NCBI GenBank assembly: GCA_002418205.1
Contig: DIDP01000038.1
Coordinates: forward strand, 10,916-74,915
DNA length: 64,000 bases
Direction of reading: 5' to 3'
DNA from: Anaerolineales bacterium UBA5797
GTDB taxonomy: Bacteria; Chloroflexota; Anaerolineae; Anaerolineales; Villigracilaceae
Shown here: positions 41,259-50,880 of the stretch, in pieces
Layout of the letters: each line of letters starts with the position of its first letter
Position numbering within the stretch: the first letter of the stretch is position 1
Translations under genes and position numbers: made by a program
The notes under the pieces: generated by a model
The model's input: the letters and a program-made list of their open reading frames with translations, nothing else
Told to the model about the DNA's origin: nothing
Databases searched by the model: none

Positions 41259-44015
41259 TCATTTGAGTTCCTTCAACGCAAACTCAAGGGACTCGCTTAA
41301 AGTCATCTGTTTACCTATCTCATATTCTTTGTGGAATATGTCTTCGCCAAGTTGTTCCTTGACCTTTGCAACAATATGATCATATATCGTATGATCAAGT
41401 TCATCCATAAACCAATTAGGGAAATCATGATATGCAGAGTCTGTAGCCCCGAATAACTTTGCCGCAAGCTCATATTTTCCATCAATGCCTGCGATAGAGG
41501 AGAATCCTGCCAAAATGTCCACGTTACCTTCAGCGCGATTTGATCTGTTCCATATTGCCAGGCCATCCTTGCACAATTGTCTGGCTTGATCAAGATTGTT
41601 TTCCTGCAGAGCGATCTGGGCTAACTTCACAATCATGGTTACTGTGTTGCCTTCCCAGCGCGCATCTTTACTTGCCTGGATACCCTTTTGATATAACTCT
41701 TTTGCTCGAAGATAATCGCCTTCCTTGTGCGCTATTAGTGCGAGTTCCCGCAAGGCAGAGGTAGATGAGAGCGGCGAGTTTTCTTTTTCCGCCAACTCTA
41801 GCGATCGTTCGTAGTATGATTTTCCGAGCTCAATATCCCCGTTGCCACAAGCTGCCGCGCCCAATTGCCATAAAGCGATATGTATGTTGTTTTGATCGTT
41901 AAGTTCTTGAGCAATTTTCAAATATTCATCAGCATAAATACGCATTTTCTCAAAATTACCTGCGAACCAATTTATTGCGGACAGACCTTGTAATATATAA
42001 ATCAGATCATTCTTTTCGCCAAACCCTCTTGCCATAACGAGTCCGGCTTCTATGAAATCCAGTGCTTTAGGGTAATTCCCGGTGGCGATCGCTGTACGAG
42101 TGCCTGCCAAGCTCAATGCCAATGCACGCCACTTGCTGGGCTGCCAGGACTCTGTTAATTCTAGAATCTGCATCCCCCAAGCATATGCTTCCTTTCCCCT
42201 GTGAGTTATATCCCAAAACATATCCAATGATATTCCCATTCGAATCGCTGACTCTGGGTTTGATGCGACTGCATGATCCATTGCAACGCGAAAATTGTCG
42301 TACTCTGCCTCGAAACGGTCAACCCATTCCGTTCGACCAACCCATACATGCGGGAACCCTTCTTCTGCAAGATCAACGTAAAAAGCAAGGTGTCCATCCT
42401 GTGTGATTTTCAATTTGTCAGATGCAGATAATTTTTCCAGAGCAAATTGCCGCACAGTTTCCAACAATTCGTAACGTGACTCCTGATTTTTCTCCACTAC
42501 GTTGACGAGGGAATGGTCAACCAGTGCAGTAAGTAGATCAAGCGCATTTATCTTGCTTCCTTCCCTGGTGGTACAAACACTCTCCACAGCCTCCAATGAA
42601 AAATCTCCCGTAAAAACCGACAATTGGGCCAGCAAGTCGCGTTCATCTTCGGATAATAGTTCGTAGCTCCAATCCATAGTGGCGCGCAAGGTTTGCTGAC
42701 GCGGTAACGCGCTACGGCTGCCATCTGTCAGGAGATCGAAGCGATTTTCCAATCTTTTGGCAATTTGATCGGGTGATAATGCACGTACTCGTGCGGCAGC
42801 CAATTCGATGGCCAAAGGAATGCCATCCAAACGCTGACAAATTTGCGCAACCGCTGGGGCATTTTCGTTGTTCACAGCGAATATTGGGCGAACACTGATT
42901 GCACGTTCGATGAATAGACGCACTGCCTCGTACTGAGTAAGCGCCGACAGGCTGGCTGGCTTTTTAGAATCGGGGAGCGCGAGCGGATGAACCGGGTATG
43001 TCATTTCACCATCGACAGTCAGGCTCACGCGACTGGTCGTTAATATCTTGATCTTTGGCGCGGCATGGAGCAGACCGGTGACGAGGGTGGCGCACGCATC
43101 TAATACATGCTCGCAATTATCCAATATCAAAAGCAGTTGCCTGTTCCGTACAAAATTTGTCAATGCCTTTGATAATGATTGCCCGGTTTGACTTTGTACA
43201 CCCCAGGCTGATGCTATTTCCTGAGGAACAAGACTCGCATCGGACAGAGGTGCAAGCTGCACGAACCATACACCATCAGAGAATTCGTCGATCAACTCAG
43301 CGGATACCTGAAGGGAAAGCCGCGTCTTGCCTGTTCCTCCGATTCCAGTCAATGTAACGAGGCGGTATTCATGGATTATTTTTGCGATGTCTGCCATCTC
43401 TTTTTCACGTCCGATAAAACTTGTCAATTGCACTGGCAGATTGTGGCGATAGGCATCCAGGGTTTTGAGAGGTGGAAATTCAATTGGCAGATTTGGAATA
43501 ATCAATTGGTGAATATGCTCTGGGCGGATTAAGTCCTTGAGTCGTCGTTCTCCCAGATCGTGCAAAGATATATCTTCGGGCAAATCCTCAAGTAACAACT
43601 CCTGTGTGGCAGACGAAATGAGTACCTGCCCGCCATGCCCGGCAGACATCAGGCGTTGGATGCGACTCATTGCCAGATAACCGTGATATTGCCCATCCTC
43701 CTGGAGCTCTGCCTTGCCAGTATGGATCCCCATCCTCACCCTGATAGGCGCATCCGCCCAATCCCTTTGGTATAAGTCTGTTTGCCCCTTCGTTGCGGCG
43801 CGGACCGCATCACCTGCCGTATGGAAAGATGCACAAAATGCATCGCCGATGATTTGAAAAACATAACCATTGTTCGACTCAATGGCAGAATTCAAGATGG
43901 TATGATGGCGCGCGCGCAATGATTCCCATTTGTCAGGGTGTTGCTGAGCCAGCTTGGTTGAGCCTTCTATATCGGTGAAGAGGAAGGTGACCGTACCGGT
44001 TGGAAGGTTTTCCAT
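41259..44015 (-). CDS. Class III adenylate/guanylate cyclase fused to NB-ARC ATPase and TPR-like repeats
   Basis: 918 aa. Residues 1-190 form a class III cyclase domain: TGTVTFLFTDIEGSTKLAQQ with the metal Asp, IGDAFCASFHTAGDAVRAA with the second Asp, RVRMGIHTGKAEL, and GYLAMSRIQRLMSAGHGGQ. An NB-ARC/AAA domain follows: TLTGIGGTGKTRLSLQV (Walker A), LLLILDNCEHVLDA (Walker B), TSRVSL sensor, IPLAIELAAARVRALS. The C-terminal ~400 residues are helical TPR-like repeats (KSYYERSLELAEKENSPLSSTSALRELALIAHKEGDYLRAKELYQKG). This is a signal-transducing regulator type abundant in Chloroflexi. The gene is visibly richer in A/T than its neighbours, which may reflect transfer. No output partner is adjacent. 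Confidence 0.92.
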   Translation of the reverse strand: MENLPTGTVTFLFTDIEGSTKLAQQHPDKWESLRARHHTILNSAIESNNGYVFQIIGDAFCASFHTAGDAVRAATKGQTDLYQRDWADAPIRVRMGIHTGKAELQEDGQYHGYLAMSRIQRLMSAGHGGQVLISSATQELLLEDLPEDISLHDLGERRLKDLIRPEHIHQLIIPNLPIEFPPLKTLDAYRHNLPVQLTSFIGREKEMADIAKIIHEYRLVTLTGIGGTGKTRLSLQVSAELIDEFSDGVWFVQLAPLSDASLVPQEIASAWGVQSQTGQSLSKALTNFVRNRQLLLILDNCEHVLDACATLVTGLLHAAPKIKILTTSRVSLTVDGEMTYPVHPLALPDSKKPASLSALTQYEAVRLFIERAISVRPIFAVNNENAPAVAQICQRLDGIPLAIELAAARVRALSPDQIAKRLENRFDLLTDGSRSALPRQQTLRATMDWSYELLSEDERDLLAQLSVFTGDFSLEAVESVCTTREGSKINALDLLTALVDHSLVNVVEKNQESRYELLETVRQFALEKLSASDKLKITQDGHLAFYVDLAEEGFPHVWVGRTEWVDRFEAEYDNFRVAMDHAVASNPESAIRMGISLDMFWDITHRGKEAYAWGMQILELTESWQPSKWRALALSLAGTRTAIATGNYPKALDFIEAGLVMARGFGEKNDLIYILQGLSAINWFAGNFEKMRIYADEYLKIAQELNDQNNIHIALWQLGAAACGNGDIELGKSYYERSLELAEKENSPLSSTSALRELALIAHKEGDYLRAKELYQKGIQASKDARWEGNTVTMIVKLAQIALQENNLDQARQLCKDGLAIWNRSNRAEGNVDILAGFSSIAGIDGKYELAAKLFGATDSAYHDFPNWFMDELDHTIYDHIVAKVKEQLGEDIFHKEYEIGKQMTLSESLEFALKELK

Positions 44016-44119
44016 AGGGGTAGTATACAGATATTAATGGTCAGATACAAGCGTGAAACCATTCCGCTTGTGTTTTCGTTCATAAACCTATACAATGAAC
44101 TCGTATATCGGAGGAGCCC

Positions 44120-44593
44120 ATGAAACAGGATCGGTTTTTAACTGGTATTTTGATCGGCATCGGGGTGTTGATTGTCCTTGCCCTGACTGTCTTCTTCACC
44201 CGCAAGGACAACCAGACCTATGTTGCGGAGGATACGCCTGAAGGAGTGGTACACAACTATGTGCTGGCTGCCTTGAACAGGGATTACGAAAAGGCATATG
44301 GGTATCTGGCTGACCTCGAGCACAAGCCCACTTACGAGGAGTTCCGCCGCTCGTTCCTCAACCGCGAAGTGAACCCGGACAATACCGGCGTCGATGTCGG
44401 GAAGAGCGAGATCGTCGGTGATGTGGCGACGGTGGAGATCGGGTTGATATTCAACTCCAGCGATCCGTTTTCAGGCGGATACCGGAATTACGAGAGCGCC
44501 GAATTGCTCAAACAGCATGGCGCGTGGAAGCTGACGTCCATGCCCCGCTACAACTTCTGGGGATACAACTGGTATCAGGAAACGCCGAAATGA
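44120..44593 (+). CDS. Membrane-anchored small protein with NTF2-like fold
   Basis: 157 aa. One N-terminal membrane helix (FLTGILIGIGVLIVLALTVFF) is followed by an extracytoplasmic domain. EDTPEGVVHNYVLAALNRDYEKAYGYLADLEHKPTYEEFRRSF and ATVEIGLIFNSSD...LLKQHGAWKLTSMP have the helix-then-sheet pattern of DUF4878/NTF2-like domains (residue run VxxYxxALxxxDxxxAYxxL, ending in GxWKL). Function is unknown. It is followed after 16 bp by the DUF5671 protein gene, in the same operon. GGAGGAGCCC precedes the ATG. Confidence 0.8.
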   Translation: MKQDRFLTGILIGIGVLIVLALTVFFTRKDNQTYVAEDTPEGVVHNYVLAALNRDYEKAYGYLADLEHKPTYEEFRRSFLNREVNPDNTGVDVGKSEIVGDVATVEIGLIFNSSDPFSGGYRNYESAELLKQHGAWKLTSMPRYNFWGYNWYQETPK

Positions 44594-44609
44594 CGGGAGG
44601 AAAACTCAC

Positions 44610-46502
44610 ATGAAATCCATCCGCCGTCTTTACTTTTATCTTGTCGCCTTCATCAGCATCGAGGTCGTATTGTGGGGGCTGATCCTGCTGATCCGTTCGA
44701 TGCTCGATAACATCGTCTCAGGCACCGTGGATGACCTCGCCCAGGCATTGGCGCTGATCCTTGTGGGTGTGCCGATCTTCCTCGTCCATTGGCTGTGGGC
44801 GCAAAGAGCCTCGGCGCGCGAAGAAGAGGAGAAGGAAGCCACGCTGCGCGCGGTGTTCCTGTACGCGATTTTGATCGGCACGCTCGTCCCTGTGGTGCAA
44901 AACCTGCTGGCGTTCATCAACCGGTCCTTCCTCGGCGCGGCGCGGCTCAGCACGGTGCGCGCGTTTATCGGCGGCTCGCAAACGCTGACGGACAACATCG
45001 TAGCCATCATCATGAACCTGATCGTCGCGGCATATTTCTGGAGCGTCCTGCGCGCCGAATGGACAACGCTCAAAGACAGGGAAAACTTCTCCGAAGTGCG
45101 CCGCCTGTATCGCTATATCTGGATGCTGTACGGGTTGTTGATGATGGTCATTGGCGCCCAGCAGGTCTTGCGGTTCCTGCTGTACATTCCCGGCAATGTT
45201 CTGGGGGAACTGGGACGCGAAGTCATGGTCAACGGGATCGCCCTGCTTGCCATCGGGACTCCCGTGTGGATCTACTCATGGCGCGTCATCCAGGACTCCC
45301 TATCTGATCCCGCTGAAATGGGCTCGAACCTACGCCTCGGCATTCTCTACATCCTTGCCCTGGGCGGGGTGATCACCGTCGTCACGGTCACATTCACCAT
45401 TGTGAACGAACTCCTGCTGATCCTGTTCGGACAGGCTTCAACCCTCAATGAATTTCTGAGCGAAATTCGGGGACCTCTTTCCGTGGGTATTCCGCTTGGC
45501 GTGCTGTGGGCGTATTACGGATATTGGCTGGGACGTCATATCGAATCCACCGGCGACCGGATCCGCGAAGCAGGCATGAAGCGGCTGTATTACTACATTC
45601 TCTCGTTCATCGGCTTGACGGTCGCCTTCGTCGGCGTTGGGACCCTGTTCGCATTCATCATCAACCTGACAACCAGCAGAGGCTTGTTCGTGCTCGGCAG
45701 TTCAGACCGTTCCATGCTGGCATCCTCCATATCATCGCTTCTTATCGGTTTGCCTCTCTGGCTGGTGAATTGGCGGCCCATGCAGGCGGGTGCCCTTGCC
45801 CAAGGAGAGATGGGTGACCACGCGCGCAGGTCGGTGATCCGCAAGTTCTATCTCTATCTGGCGTTGTTTGGTTCGGTCATCGGCGGCATGGTAACAGCAG
45901 TGGGATTGGTCTATCTGCTTTTGAGCACCGCCCTTTCCGGCGATGTGGGAAGCAATTTCGTAAAGGAACTGCTTAATCTCGTTCAATTGCTGTTCCTGTT
46001 CGTTGTGGTGCTTCTCTATCACTCGAATGTTTTACGCCGCGATGGGACTTCCATCTCTGACGCGTTGGCTGAAAAGCAAAGCACATTCTCTGTCTTAATC
46101 GTCGATTCGGGCGATGGGTTTGTGGATACGGTCAAAGCTGCGTTGGCGAAGTCTGGCGCGAAGGTACAGGCGACGGTGACAACGCTCGATAAAAAGCCGG
46201 AAGGCGATTTTGGCGCGGTCATCCTGGGTGGAAGTTTGGCGGTCGATGCCCCGGCGTGGATCAAGTCGTTTGGCGGGAGCAGGATCATCGTCCAGAATGA
46301 CGCGAATGATCTCGTGTGGGCAGATGACGCGGCGCAGGCGGCGGAGTCTGTGCAGAGGCTGGCGGAGGGTCAGCAAATCCAAAAGAAGAAACCAACGCGT
46401 TCGGCGTGGACTTATGTGGTGTATGTCTTCGCGGCGTTGTTTGCGTTGCAGTTGTTGTTCATGCTGCTGGCGCTTGCCATATCGTTGATTGCCGGGTTCT
46501 AA
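44610..46502 (+). CDS. Multi-repeat DUF5671 membrane protein
   Basis: 630 aa. Four similar membrane blocks each open with an (R)RLY-FYL-like motif: IRRLYFYLVAFISIEVVLWGLILLIRSML at 3, VRRLYRYIWMLYGLLMMVIGAQQVL near 165, MKRLYYYILSFIGLTVAFVGVGTLFAF near 325 and IRKFYLYLALFGSVIGGMVTAVGLVYL near 410. About twelve to fourteen helices are expected. Residues 490-590 are a soluble alpha/beta segment (FSVLIVDSGDGFVDTVKAALAKSGAKVQATV...WADDAAQAAESVQRLAEGQQ) before a last helix at the C-terminus. The family has no known function. It is cotranscribed with the preceding small anchored protein and followed by a strong terminator. Confidence 0.85.
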   Translation: MKSIRRLYFYLVAFISIEVVLWGLILLIRSMLDNIVSGTVDDLAQALALILVGVPIFLVHWLWAQRASAREEEEKEATLRAVFLYAILIGTLVPVVQNLLAFINRSFLGAARLSTVRAFIGGSQTLTDNIVAIIMNLIVAAYFWSVLRAEWTTLKDRENFSEVRRLYRYIWMLYGLLMMVIGAQQVLRFLLYIPGNVLGELGREVMVNGIALLAIGTPVWIYSWRVIQDSLSDPAEMGSNLRLGILYILALGGVITVVTVTFTIVNELLLILFGQASTLNEFLSEIRGPLSVGIPLGVLWAYYGYWLGRHIESTGDRIREAGMKRLYYYILSFIGLTVAFVGVGTLFAFIINLTTSRGLFVLGSSDRSMLASSISSLLIGLPLWLVNWRPMQAGALAQGEMGDHARRSVIRKFYLYLALFGSVIGGMVTAVGLVYLLLSTALSGDVGSNFVKELLNLVQLLFLFVVVLLYHSNVLRRDGTSISDALAEKQSTFSVLIVDSGDGFVDTVKAALAKSGAKVQATVTTLDKKPEGDFGAVILGGSLAVDAPAWIKSFGGSRIIVQNDANDLVWADDAAQAAESVQRLAEGQQIQKKKPTRSAWTYVVYVFAALFALQLLFMLLALAISLIAGF

Positions 46503-46507
46503 ATTTT

Positions 46508-46568
46508 ACAGGTCACGCCTGGTTTTGATATCTTCGCACTCAACCACCGAAGCGTGACCTGTTTGTTT
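46508..46568 (+). terminator. Terminator after the DUF5671 gene
   Basis: ACAGGTCACGC (46508-46518) pairs perfectly with GCGTGACCTGT (46552-46562) over a 33-nt loop and is followed by TTGTTTT. It isolates the dnaN gene downstream. Confidence 0.7.
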
Positions 46569-46614
46569 TAATGATGTAAAATATGAGGGTTATCATCAAT
46601 CGAGGAGACGCACC

Positions 46615-47748
46615 ATGAAAGTGACTGTCCTTCAGGAAAACCTGGCCCGTGGTTTGGGAATTGTATCGAAAGCCGTTTCACCGCGCAGCACACTGCCCGT
46701 GCTGGCAAACATATTGATCGCGTCTGACGAAGGGCGATTGCGCCTCTCTGCCACCAACCTTGAGCTGGGGATCACTTGCTGGATCCCTGCGCGCATCGAA
46801 GAGGAAGGTTCGACCACCGTTCCTGCCCGCACGTTCTCCGATCTTGTCAGCACATTGCCGAGCGATCAGGTGATGTTGAAACTGGATGTAAATACGCAAA
46901 CCTTGAATGTGCGCGGCGGAACGTCCACGAATGATATCAAGTGCATCGACGCGCAGGAGTTCCCGCCTTTGCCTGTCCCTGATCTCGATGGTGCAGTGCA
47001 GATCAATTCGGGCGATTTCCGCGAGATGATCCATCAGGTGGCGTTTGCGGCTTCGACCGATGAAGCGCGGCCCGTGTTGATGGGCGTGCTCGTCCAGGTG
47101 GATAAGGACAAGCTGACGATGGCTGCGGCAGACGGGTTCAGACTCTCCGTTCGAAAGGCGGTTCTAGCCTCGCCCGTGCCTGCTCCCGTTTCGGCGATCG
47201 TCCCCGCCCAGGCTTTGAAGGAACTGGCGCGCGTGGCGGGCGACACTGAAGAGCCGATCTACATGGTATTGCCGAAGGGACGCGGCCAGGTGATCTTCCG
47301 TGTGAAGGATGTGGAAGTCGTCTCACAATTGATCGATGGCACATTCCCCGATTATCAACAGATCATCCCGCGTTCGTACAAGTCACGGACGCTGGTTTCG
47401 ACGGCTTCGTTATTGAAAGCCTGCAAACAGGCTGAGATCTTTGCGCGCGAAGGCTCGAACGTGGCGCGCTTGAACATTAAATCCGCGCAGGGCGAGATGC
47501 AGCCCAGCGAGGTGGAAATCTCCGCCACCTCCGAAGAGACCGGCAAGAACGAGACCATCGTCGAAGCCACTGTGGATGGTGGCGGATTGCTGATCGCGTT
47601 CAATGTGAAGTTCTTACGCGAAGCCTTGGAAGTTGTTAGGACCCCCAATGTCGCACTGGAGACGTCCGCGCCGAACGCGCCGGGTGTTGTGAGACCCGTT
47701 GGCGAAGATGATTTTCTGCATGTGATCATGCCGATGCATTTGGGTTGA
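46615..47748 (+). CDS. dnaN: DNA polymerase III beta sliding clamp
   Basis: 377 aa, three repeated clamp domains. MKVTVLQENLARGLGIVSKAVSPRSTLPVLANILIASDEGRLRLSATNLELGI is the N-terminal domain signature. The middle domain has FPPLPVPD and VLMGVLVQVDKDKLTMAAADGFRLSVRKA, and the C-terminal VDGGGLLIAFNVKFLREALEVV leads to the VIMPMHL end, which forms part of the partner-binding cleft. It is not next to dnaA or recF, so it may be the replicative clamp out of its usual place or an additional clamp. GAGGAGACGCACC precedes the ATG. Confidence 0.96.
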   Translation: MKVTVLQENLARGLGIVSKAVSPRSTLPVLANILIASDEGRLRLSATNLELGITCWIPARIEEEGSTTVPARTFSDLVSTLPSDQVMLKLDVNTQTLNVRGGTSTNDIKCIDAQEFPPLPVPDLDGAVQINSGDFREMIHQVAFAASTDEARPVLMGVLVQVDKDKLTMAAADGFRLSVRKAVLASPVPAPVSAIVPAQALKELARVAGDTEEPIYMVLPKGRGQVIFRVKDVEVVSQLIDGTFPDYQQIIPRSYKSRTLVSTASLLKACKQAEIFAREGSNVARLNIKSAQGEMQPSEVEISATSEETGKNETIVEATVDGGGLLIAFNVKFLREALEVVRTPNVALETSAPNAPGVVRPVGEDDFLHVIMPMHLG

Positions 47749-47779
47749 GAAGTTGGGAGGTTGCGGGTTGAAAGTTGAA

Positions 47780-47805
47780 CGGCGGACATCGCGTCCGCCG
47801 TTTTT
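47780..47805 (+). terminator. Terminator of dnaN
   Basis: CGGCGGAC/GTCCGCCG with the loop ATCGC is followed by TTTTT. It lies 31 bp after the dnaN stop and 1 bp before the stop of the opposing kinase gene. Confidence 0.9.
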
Positions 47806-47806
47806 A

Positions 47807-49057
47807 TTATTCTGCCCTTGGCAATTCCACTTTGAAGGTTGCGCCTGTGCCGGGGCCTTCAGACTCCGCCCAGATCCTCCCGTCCTGTGCTTCAATGAGT
47901 CCCTTTGCGATGGAGAGTCCGATCCCCAGCCCGCCGTAGCTGCGTGTGTTGGGAGGTTCTATCTGGTAGAACTCCTCGAAGATTTTTTCAAGTTTATCTG
48001 CGGGAATACCAATGCCCTGATCCTGCACCCATGCCAGCACCTGATCGCCCTGTGCCGTTGTGCCAACGGTGATGGTGCTTCCCTGCGGGGAAAAACGGAT
48101 GGCATTGTTCAAAAGATTGACCAATGCCAGGGATGTCTTATCGAGATCGACATTCACATGGAAAGGCTCTTCGGGAAAGGCAAATATCAATTTTTGGTCG
48201 CGCGTGGATGCGATCTCTTTGATACCGTCGCAGGCAACGGTCAGGATATCCTGCATGGCGACCTTTTGTGGTTTCAAAGTCATCACGTCCGCTTTGAGCA
48301 TGGTCAGGTTGCTCATCTCGTCGAGGATGGAACGCATTTGCCGCGCGGCGGTCAACACCTGACTCGCCAGTTCGGACGTTTCGTCCTTCGTATCCTCCTT
48401 CAAAAATTGCGAATATCCCATGATAATGCCAAGCGGCGTCCGCAGTTCGTGCGAGGCGAGTGCAAGAAAATTGTTCTTGACCTCATTCGCCTGCTGTACC
48501 TGTTTGAGCGCCTGACGGGTTGTCTGCAACAAACGGGCATTGTTGATCGCGATCGCGGCGTGCGCGGCGGTGACGGACAGGATCGCCGCATCGCGGTCAG
48601 TGAAAACACCATCCTGCTTGTTGACCGCCTCCAGCACGCCCATGGTCCGTTCCTTGATCGGCATGGGAACTCCGAGCAGCGTCCGTATTTTGAATTTGAT
48701 GTGATCGGAGACCAGGGAATAGTGCCGCGGATCCTGTTCGACGTTGTTCAGGATGAGCGGTTGATTGGTGCGGAAGATCGTCCCTGCGATGCTGCCCTCC
48801 ATCGGGACGGGAATCTCTGCCAGTCTGGAAGGATCGGAGCCGGTGGCCGCGGCGAAATACAGGCGTGGATGTTTTTCGTCATACAGCAAAATGGAGGACG
48901 CTTCACATCCCAACAGTTCAGTGGCGGTCGCGGTGATCTTCTGGAGCAGCTCGTCCAGATCGAGCGTGGAATTCAGGGTGACACTCAATTCCACGAGTCG
49001 CAGCAACTGATTCTGGCGTTCTTCCAGTTCGCGCAGTCTGCCTGTGTTCGTGGTCAT
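47807..49057 (-). CDS. Soluble GAF-domain sensor histidine kinase
   Basis: 416 aa with no membrane helix. A coiled coil (LRELEERQNQLLRLVELSVTLNSTLDLDELLQKI) leads into a GAF domain at about 30-165. HisKA is NNFLALASHELRTPLGIIMGYSQFL, and the HATPase has NLLNNAIRFSP (N box), WVQDQGIGIP (G1) and YGGLGIGLSIAKGLIEAQDGRIWAESEGPGTGATFKVELP. All phosphotransfer residues are present. No response regulator is adjacent, so it is an orphan kinase. It is convergent with dnaN. The GAF ligand is unknown. Confidence 0.93.
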   Translation of the reverse strand: MTTNTGRLRELEERQNQLLRLVELSVTLNSTLDLDELLQKITATATELLGCEASSILLYDEKHPRLYFAAATGSDPSRLAEIPVPMEGSIAGTIFRTNQPLILNNVEQDPRHYSLVSDHIKFKIRTLLGVPMPIKERTMGVLEAVNKQDGVFTDRDAAILSVTAAHAAIAINNARLLQTTRQALKQVQQANEVKNNFLALASHELRTPLGIIMGYSQFLKEDTKDETSELASQVLTAARQMRSILDEMSNLTMLKADVMTLKPQKVAMQDILTVACDGIKEIASTRDQKLIFAFPEEPFHVNVDLDKTSLALVNLLNNAIRFSPQGSTITVGTTAQGDQVLAWVQDQGIGIPADKLEKIFEEFYQIEPPNTRSYGGLGIGLSIAKGLIEAQDGRIWAESEGPGTGATFKVELPRAE

Positions 49058-49088
49058 GCGTACAGTGTACTGATTTTTACAACGCGAT

Positions 49089-50540
49089 TCAAGTATCGGA
49101 TTTTAAAATTTTATATACGATGAACCTGCGGTTCTCGAAAACGTTCTCCAACGGGATTCCGCATTCCCCGATATCCTGCGGCTGGATCTGGCTGTTATCC
49201 CACTTCTTGTGAATTGCCACATAGTCCCCGGCTGGCAGGCGTTCGCATTCGAGCACCATGATCGAATCGCGCTCCGTGAATAAACGCATTGCACGAGGCT
49301 TGAAGAAGATGATGATGCTCTCGGGCGGCGTTTCCTCTTTTATGAAATCGAACATCTCCGTACTGAACGCATCGAACGGGCCGTTGATCGCCCGGCCATT
49401 CCTCAGGTTGACATACGCTTGCGAGATGGATGTGGTCAGAAAAACCCCCGAAATGACAAGCCAAAAGGCAACAAAAGCCAGCTGTCCGTTTCCCTGGAGC
49501 CTCCCAGGAAGTCTGGCAATGACTGTTTTCATCCCCCAAAAAGTGAAATAGATGAAAATGGGAAGCAGGGGAAAGATAAAGCGCGGTCCCTGCCAGTAGG
49601 GCCAGGTAATGAGAAGCAGCATCCACAGGGAGAAATAAATGATGAAGACAGTATCTTCTTTTCTTCGCACCCACGTTCCGATCAGGAAGAAAACGAACAT
49701 CGCATAGTATAAGTAAACCCAAATGTTTCCCTCTCCAAGGAAAAGGCCGAACACCTGAAAATATAAATAAATAAAATTCAAAACGTTTTCCACCCTAAAG
49801 GCTGAATATTGTGAAAAGTAAGATTCATTCCCTCCCGGGAAAGTCAGTGTGTATAAAGCCCATAAAACCCCAAAACCGGCGATGACATAAAAAATGTCCT
49901 TAAGGTTTTTGTTGGCACTCTGTTTGTTCGATCTATATATCGTCCAATTGAAAAACTTGCCCGCCATATAGCTGAGGAGAAGCAGCACCCCCTGGGTGCG
50001 GATGAAGAAGGCACCCGCGATTACAAGTGATAACAAAACACGATCATAAGGAGTGGAATCCCGTTTCAGGGCAAATAAAAACAATGCCAGCGTTGAAAAA
50101 AACAGGAACGGGATATCCGACAGGATCTGGTCATGGTACCGAATCAGCATCGGGTTGAATGCAAACAGGGAAACGAAGAGCAAGCTCTCGGTCCGCGTGA
50201 GGCGGTTTTTTGTCAAAAGGTAAATGATGAATAAAAACCCTCCATAAAAGATCAGGGATGGAAGTTTCAGGGCAAGAGGGTGAAGTCCTTTGAGCGCGTA
50301 GGCAGGGGCCAATATCAGAGGGTAACCCCATGGATACGCAACCGGTCCGATCTGTATTGAAGATTCAAATATCGTGAATGCGTTGTGTTCAACAAACCCC
50401 CGGGTGTCTCCATCCAAAATGCTCCTTGCCTGCATGATGTATGATGCGAAATCGTCACCCCATTCATGCCCGCGGGTGAGTATTGAGAATCCCAGCAGCA
50501 TGGAGATCGCGACGATCGCATAGACGATTTTATCTCGCAT
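49089..50540 (-). CDS. GT39/ArnT-like integral membrane glycosyltransferase
   Basis: 483 aa with about eleven hydrophobic helices. The N-terminal extracytoplasmic loop begins RGHEWGDDFASYIMQARSILDGD, with an acidic pair after the first helix, the position of the catalytic Asp in GT-C enzymes such as ArnT and PMT. GPVAYPWGYPLILAPAYAL follows. A soluble C-terminal ~90-residue tail is present (FDAFSTEMFDFIKEETPPESIIIFFKPRAMRLFTERDS). It probably moves a sugar from a polyprenyl carrier to a lipid, glycan or protein; donor and acceptor are unknown. The gene is A/T-rich relative to flanks. Confidence 0.75.
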   Translation of the reverse strand: MRDKIVYAIVAISMLLGFSILTRGHEWGDDFASYIMQARSILDGDTRGFVEHNAFTIFESSIQIGPVAYPWGYPLILAPAYALKGLHPLALKLPSLIFYGGFLFIIYLLTKNRLTRTESLLFVSLFAFNPMLIRYHDQILSDIPFLFFSTLALFLFALKRDSTPYDRVLLSLVIAGAFFIRTQGVLLLLSYMAGKFFNWTIYRSNKQSANKNLKDIFYVIAGFGVLWALYTLTFPGGNESYFSQYSAFRVENVLNFIYLYFQVFGLFLGEGNIWVYLYYAMFVFFLIGTWVRRKEDTVFIIYFSLWMLLLITWPYWQGPRFIFPLLPIFIYFTFWGMKTVIARLPGRLQGNGQLAFVAFWLVISGVFLTTSISQAYVNLRNGRAINGPFDAFSTEMFDFIKEETPPESIIIFFKPRAMRLFTERDSIMVLECERLPAGDYVAIHKKWDNSQIQPQDIGECGIPLENVFENRRFIVYKILKSDT

Positions 50541-50565
50541 GCCTATATTTTACCTTTTGTGAAAA

Positions 50566-50601
50566 AAATCGTCCTTCTGCGGGCAAACAGAAGGACGATT
50601 T
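50566..50601 (-). terminator. Terminator of the GntR-ABC-DUF4177 operon
   Basis: A 14-bp perfect stem AAATCGTCCTTCTG/CAGAAGGACGATTT has an 8-nt loop. On the - strand it is followed by TTTT and lies 46 bp past the DUF4177 stop. Confidence 0.85.
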
Positions 50602-50647
50602 ATCGCTTCTTTGGCAGGCGGATCGCTGATCCCGTCATATCAACCGA

Positions 50648-50872
50648 TCATTTCATCGAAGGCATGTTCCTCATGCGGCGTACACGATCTGTCAACGGCC
50701 GTTTGGCGACCATCGTTATTTTCCCACTCCCTTCCGGTGTAAAGACATTGATCGCCTCCCAGCCTTCCGCGCCCCATTCATCCAGTGTGACCTGGATCAG
50801 TTCGTCTTTTGTGCCAAAGATGCTGCCGATCGTTTGAACGCGATATTCCCATTGTTTGTATTCTTCCGTCAT
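50648..50872 (-). CDS. DUF4177 small protein
   Basis: 74 aa. YKQWEYRVQTIGSIFGTKDELIQVTLDEWGAEGWEAINVFTPEGSGKITMVAKRPL is the full DUF4177 pattern (W-E-Y, LNELGxEGWE, VxKRP). Function is unknown; the family is small and soluble. It follows the ABC permease gene by 8 bp in the same direction and ends at a strong terminator, so it is the last gene of the operon that starts with the GntR regulator. Confidence 0.85.
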   Translation of the reverse strand: MTEEYKQWEYRVQTIGSIFGTKDELIQVTLDEWGAEGWEAINVFTPEGSGKITMVAKRPLTDRVRRMRNMPSMK

Positions 50873-50880
50873 TTTTACTC

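Noticed and set aside
46615..47748. Replication origin next to dnaN
   Set aside because: No dnaA, recF or gyrB gene and no visible cluster of DnaA boxes around dnaN.
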